From: CAWFSE01 sp963697565
GTDB taxonomy: Bacteria > Actinomycetota > Actinomycetes > CAVWCF01
Direction of reading: 5' to 3'
Assembly (NCBI GenBank): GCA_963697565.1
Contig: CAVOOM010000008.1
Span: forward strand, 310,001-374,000
DNA length: 64,000 nucleotides
The position numbers and the translations under genes are program-made. The stretch's first letter is position 1, and every line of letters starts with the position of its first letter. Below the pieces are notes generated by a model, which saw nothing but the letters and a program-made list of their open reading frames with translations, was not told the DNA's origin and ran no database searches. Below are positions 63,895 through 64,000 of this stretch, in pieces.

Positions 63895-64000
63895 GTGAGC
63901 GCCGAGGTGGTACGCGCGTCACGGCGCGACCTCGCCGTGGTGGGCGTGGTGCTGGTCTGGATCCCGCTGGTGCTCGGGCTGGATGCGGGGGCCTCCCTCG
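63895..64000 (+). CDS. N-terminus of a membrane protein, cut by the window
   Basis: GTG 63895 opens an unbroken frame of about 35 residues to the window end: a short basic start (VRASRRDL) then a hydrophobic helix AVVGVVLVWIPLVLGLDAG. No family can be named. It is divergent from the CBS gene with a 92-base gap. Confidence 0.45.
   Translation, partial: MSAEVVRASRRDLAVVGVVLVWIPLVLGLDAGASL

Noticed and set aside
1..64000. CRISPR arrays, tRNA/rRNA genes, insertion sequences, prophage
   Set aside because: No evenly spaced direct repeats, cloverleaf-like or rRNA segments, transposase motifs (DDE) or phage structural genes were seen in reading the window.

Overview
The window is a very GC-rich (roughly 70% or more by eye), densely packed stretch of actinobacterial chromosome. 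The evidence is the strong G/C bias at third codon positions, frequent GTG starts, ATGA/GTGA stop-start overlaps, a fused FO synthase (FbiC) for coenzyme F420, a fused OleBC, a DUF222/13E12-type HNH endonuclease, and LexA, DtxR and leaderless-promoter signals of actinobacterial type. I cannot name a genus. I see no tRNA, rRNA, CRISPR array, insertion sequence or phage gene. No gene-free stretch exceeds about 130 bases.

Layout. 0-5.6 kb (all minus): two esterases and a sulfide/sulfane-sulfur operon (PocR-type regulator, SQR, DUF1641, DsrC/TusE-like, DsrE2-like). 5.6-12.7 kb (minus): quinone-oxidoreductase-like enzyme, a heavily frame-broken ABC exporter, and SbcC/SbcD. 12.7-17.5 kb (plus): GH13 alpha-glucosidase, DUF302 protein under a CsoR-type box, and feoABC under an iron box. 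17.6-22.4 kb: LexA-boxed HNH endonuclease, cupin, PLP sulfur-amino-acid enzyme with divergent Lrp regulator, a 38-aa Cys-rich peptide under a second CsoR-type box, and a DDAH-like hydrolase. 22.4-26.9 kb: acyltransferase, ArfB, and an ArsR-SulP pair. 27.0-31.6 kb: complete long-chain olefin cluster oleA-oleBC-oleD. 31.7-40.4 kb: PepSY-like protein, sarcosine/dimethylglycine dehydrogenase, second FAD amine oxidase, AI-2E family protein, FbiC. 40.4-45.7 kb: membrane hydrolase, lysoplasmalogenase, DUF2156 protein. 45.1-50.2 kb: copper/haem periplasmic cluster (His-rich membrane protein, PCuAC, DyP peroxidase, CopC, CopD-CtaG). 50.1-56.7 kb: CPBP protease, an acyl-CoA dehydrogenase plus kinase pair, SpoIIE-type phosphatase, molybdate transporter, uracil-DNA glycosylase. 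56.7-64 kb: GT39 and GT2-GtrA envelope glycosylation pair, crotonase, CopA-CopZ, CBS protein and a truncated membrane gene.

The recurrent theme is thiol, metal and sulfur chemistry: sulfide oxidation and persulfide carriers, copper export and delivery, iron uptake, and two near-identical CsoR/CstR-family operators placed on -10 elements in front of two small Cys-containing proteins. The most novel-looking parts are the sulfur operon, whose DsrC-like protein has lost one of the two redox cysteines, and this two-site metal or persulfide regulon with its 38-residue Cys-rich peptide.

A caution for any reader: about 22 genes are interrupted by one or more one-base frameshifts, yet the reading frame resumes with intact family motifs. 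I treat most of these as sequencing or assembly indels. The ABC exporter (6.7-8.5 kb) and HNH endonuclease (17.6-19.2 kb) carry so many that true decay is possible. For frameshifted genes the coordinates span the reconstructed gene.
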